NCBI GenBank assembly: GCA_933228895.1
Contig: OW121847.1
Location: forward strand, 79,401,656 to 79,465,655
DNA: 64,000 bases
From: Platycnemis pennipes
Taxonomy: Eukaryota; Arthropoda; Insecta; Odonata; Platycnemididae
Reading direction: 5' to 3'
Under the pieces are notes generated by a model. That model made no database searches and was not told the origin of the DNA. It saw only the letters and a program-made list of their open reading frames with translations. The position numbers were made by a program, and so were the translations under genes. The first letter of the stretch is position 1; the number at the start of each line of letters is the position of its first letter. Of this stretch, positions 61,020 to 64,000 are shown in pieces.

Positions 61020-61440
61020 ACCAAACGTCAAATCCATTAAATATCTAGGAAAAATCCTGAAACAAGATCTTTCTTGGTGTAAACACGTAGGTACACGAAA
61101 TAATTGGTCAAGCTAATCGTAGACTGGAATTTATCAATAGAGCACTGGCAAAATGTAACGATCATGTATAAGAAATATGCTACTTTTCCTTGTTATACCT
61201 CATTTGGGAAAAGTTGCCAGTATATGGTATCCTTACGAAATAGCCTGGAAATAACGAACTGGAGCGTGTGCAGCGACGACTGGGAATATTTGTAAAGGGA
61301 CGGTATGATAAACATACTTGCGTAACCAGTCTATAATATGATCTAACATGGGAATCATTATCAGTCCGTAGTTCGAAATATAGACTTAACCTTTTAAATA
61401 AATTTATAGACAATATTTTCACTAATGACTTTAAATAATT
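61020..61440 (+). pseudogene. CR1/L2-like LINE, C-terminal coding fragment (plus strand)
   Basis: The plus strand reads SIKYLGKILKQDLSWCKHV (about 61032), IIGQANRRLEFINRALAKC (about 61100) and LERVQRRLGIFVKGRYDKH (about 61255). LTWESLSVRSSKYRLNLLNKF follows in the same or adjacent phases. These are the YLG..I...LSW..HV, A.R.L.FI.R.L..C and LE.VQRR...FV.GRYD blocks of CR1/L2-type proteins. WESL...RLNLLNKF also matches the minus-strand copy at 62.4 kb. Stops and frameshifts are present; the shared 3' hairpin block was not found after it. Confidence 0.85.
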
Positions 61441-62165
61441 AATATAAATACTACGAATTACTGTGGTGCACTGGACCATGATTATAATATTATAGTAATT
61501 AATTGCCGAACCGTAGATTTAAAATTTCATTCCTTCCTCGAGCAATAATGGATGTGAAACACGAATAAAAACGGGAGCTTTCGAACAGCGTTGCTGTATT
61601 TCTCAACCAGAAGAAAAAACAGAGAGCTGTGGGGGGGCAGGGTAATTAGGAGTTTAAGGGGAATTGAGGGGAAAAAAGGAGAAGCGGGGAGGGGAAGTGG
61701 TGAGGACACATTGTAGTCACAATGAGTACAAGTGTCGGTTAAAAGGACACATTGAGCCCAGGGGGGGAGCATGCCTAAGGAAGCAAAATGCAAGTTAGCT
61801 CAAGGGTGTGCAGGTTGACGGTGGAATCTGAGGGTGGAGGGAGGCAATAATAGAAACATTGAAACAGTGATTGAAAAGCAGGTCGTGAGAGGACGCGCAT
61901 TAAGGTACTGGCAGGGATGAGTGGGGGGATGACGGAGTACAGGAAGCGCGGTGATTGTTGATTCTGATGTTAAGAGGGGTGGTGCATTGTACTACATAAA
62001 AGGCAGGGCAAAATTGCATTGGAGGAGGTAGATGATGTTGGTGGAAACACAAGTTGATGAAGGAAAAATTGGCAGAGATTGTGTGTGTGGGAAGGAAAGA
62101 GGCAGGAGGAGAAAAGAATATAGGGCAAGTCTTGTATCTCGTATGTTTGCATGGAGAGGGTGTGT
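61441..62165. other. no gene recognised; G-rich tract at 61620-61950
   Basis: The plus strand is G+A-rich from about 61615 to 62150, with GGGGGGG runs. Minus-strand frames of 88-119 codons within it are Ser/Leu/Pro/Cys-rich and compositional. Confidence 0.4.
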
Positions 62166-62760
62166 GGTAGGGATCTACATAATACCCTGCAAGCCACCAT
62201 AAAGGTGTGTGGCAGGGAGTGAACTCTCACCAAACATGCACTACATATCATGCATAAAAAAGGATTAGTACTTGTATAGGCACTGTTCAAAACTACGCTA
62301 TTAAAAAAAAGATGAAAATAGCAAAGCATACATGCAAAAACATGCTGTTCGTTGGGTTAGCTTTAAGTCCTTATACCAACATGCAGCTACTAATGTTATC
62401 CATTGCTACACTCGTATTGGATATATTTACCGTTATTCATATCCCTAATAGTACGAGGAAAAAAGGACATTTTGAATCTGTCAGTTCGGCAATCAATTTC
62501 TCTAATTTTGTGATTATAGTCCAGTCTACCAAGTAAGTTGGGGTCCGCAAAATATTTTTAACATCATCACTGAAATTATTGTCTTGGAATTTGTTTAAGA
62601 GATTAAGTCTAAATTTCAACCTGCGATCTGACAATGATTCCCAATTTAACTTATTTAATAGACTGGATTTGAGAAGCGGGAGGGTAGTTTTGAAAATATT
62701 GCTTAAATTAGGCGGTTTTTTGTACGTAGAAACTTTTCCCAAAATGTCCCCGCATTACTA
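62166..62760 (-). pseudogene. CR1/L2-like LINE, C-terminal end, 3' UTR and terminal hairpin block
   Basis: A 101-codon minus frame (62437-62742) contains LNWESLSDRRLKFRLNLLNK, then a KFQDNNFSDDVKNILRTPTY segment and DSKCPFF at the end. These align with the C-terminal region read at 61 kb and 22.7 kb. Downstream lies about 200 bases of 3' UTR and the best-preserved terminal block (62174-62222), with CCCTGC/GCAGGG able to pair. It is the most intact open frame of this family in the window, so perhaps the youngest copy. It is 5' truncated near 62760. Confidence 0.85.
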
Positions 62761-64000
62761 CTAGTAATACTCTCCTCACAAACTCTTTTAACATGTTCTC
62801 GGAAACCTCTTTCTCAGTTCTTATTTCAAAGAAACGGGTACACTATTCCGTCGCCCACCATCTCTCATTCGAATTTTACTCTCAGAAGAAAACAACGAGG
62901 AAGGCAGAGCGCTACTCTATCATCTAAACCGACAATTTATTTCTCTTCGAATACGATTTACCGTTTAACCTGCAGCCTCACAGTCTAAGTCAACTCCCTG
63001 AAATCCCATAGTTTAGCTCCCGTACCCGTTAGTTAAATTGGTCACTTTTTTAACTCCTGTTTTAAACATTTTCCCAGCATGACTGCACACATACGAATGA
63101 CGTAGGTCTCCGGAATCAGTGAAAAAATACATTATGTTACGCGACGCAATGGAATTAGTTTCACATTTAATATTTAGATGAGTTGGAAATATTATTTTTA
63201 TATCTCCTCATTAAGTAATATAAAAATTATTCACATCTTTAAACACCTTTCGCATTCTATGGCCTTAAATTCCTTATTTTACCTTTACATACAGTAAACT
63301 TGAACATTATCAGAAAGTTGGCATAAGAAATTTTTGCGGAATCTTTTGCAATCCCTCCATGAACAATTTATGTTACAGCCAAGGCATCCCTTATATTTTG
63401 AAAGTTGTAAATTATTACTATAGTAATGCGTGCAGTAACAATAGAAAGGATATTTATCAATGTCGTCTCCGTTTAACCTGACGCCGCACTGCTGGGCTGG
63501 AAGACTGGAGGTTTCTTTCCGAGATTGGTTTCCTCCTTGCCGCAGAGTTAAAAAATGAAAGTAAAATACAATCGTGCAAATTAATGTTTCAATATGCAAT
63601 TTCACAACGGAACCCTGACCTTCTCACTTTACCTTCAAAAACCCATGTTCTACTCCAAACTCTCCTAATTCTATCTGTACCTAAAATTGAAAATTTGGTT
63701 CTTCGGAGTATTGAGAAAGGTACTTCAACAGTCTTCCAACAAGTCTTCCTTCGATTGTGGATAGACGTACGGTAGGTAAGAATACACTCCACGGCATCTT
63801 CTCGGCAGGTTTTTCTTTTCTCCTTCACTTGCGCGTTGGTTAAAAACTCGACGTTTTCCTAAGTGCTAAACTCCTTTCACGTTCTGAGTGACCCATTTGG
63901 AAAGTTCCTCATGAGTCTGAATTTGTTTCTTATAATTGAGCTTCAGACTGTGACGTGTGGCTTGTCTTCAGTGTCCCTTTAAATCCATCACTTGTACCCT
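62761..64000. other. no recognised gene; one Cys-rich open frame
   Basis: A minus-strand frame (63285-63605, 106 codons, opening with GTG rather than ATG) has a hydrophobic start (LICTIVFYFHFLTL). About nine Cys follow, spaced as QQC, FYCYC, GCLGC, NINC, RDC, FLC and VYC. It could suggest a secreted Cys-rich exon, but there is no family match, ATG or splice evidence. The remaining sequence is AT-rich. Confidence 0.3.

Noticed and set aside
1..64000. CRISPR array, bacterial defence island or virus-like gene cluster
   Set aside because: No regularly spaced repeats, no operon-like gene packing and no intact long genes; all protein similarity is to eukaryotic transposable elements.

Overview
The window looks like intergenic or intronic DNA from a large, repeat-rich animal genome, most likely an arthropod and probably an insect. 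It is AT-rich overall. The longest open frame is about 200 codons and sits in a compositionally biased stretch. There is no operon-like packing, and every recognisable protein similarity is to a broken transposable element. I found no host gene, rRNA, functional tRNA, CRISPR array or virus-like gene cluster that I can support. The species is not determined. Unrecognised short exons of a gene with very large introns could still be hidden here. || Layout. (1) One family of non-LTR retrotransposon (CR1/L2-like by its C-terminal motifs) recurs at 1-75, 22540-22985, 23475-23527, 26688-27930, 30405-30770, 34095-34375 and 62166-62760. All seven copies with a 3' end lie on the minus strand and share a hairpin-forming end. 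A related fragment on the plus strand is at 61020-61440. Two other reverse transcriptase remnants are at 38748-39185 (+) and 49115-49455 (-). (2) DNA transposons: a dead mariner transposase (2290-2745, -), a hAT element with terminal repeats, target duplication and recognisable transposase C-terminus (31783-32744, +), and a 757-bp terminal-inverted-repeat element with doubled ends (44863-45619). (3) tRNA-headed SINEs at about 10.6, 19.0, 32.3, 34.5, 40.0, 44.4 and 46.7 kb. (4) Two short hairpin insertions (27376-27558 and 40131-40347) carry hammerhead-ribozyme-like cores and have target-site duplications. A third, degenerate core is at 52721-52756. The best explanation is short Penelope-like retroelement derivatives. 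(5) A diverged tandem repeat of about 370 bp lies at 35880-36830. (6) About fifteen GC-richer islands are strongly skewed to pyrimidine or purine on one strand, some with an abrupt switch. They produce most of the longer spurious open frames. || Nesting gives a partial order of events: the CR1/L2-like copy at 27 kb was split by the hairpin element, and a SINE sits inside the hAT element. The exact 84-bp arms and exact 15-bp target duplication mark the 40-kb hairpin as probably the youngest insertion. No gene network can be described. The main interest is the hammerhead-like hairpin elements, the uniform orientation of the LINE ends, and the strand-skewed islands.
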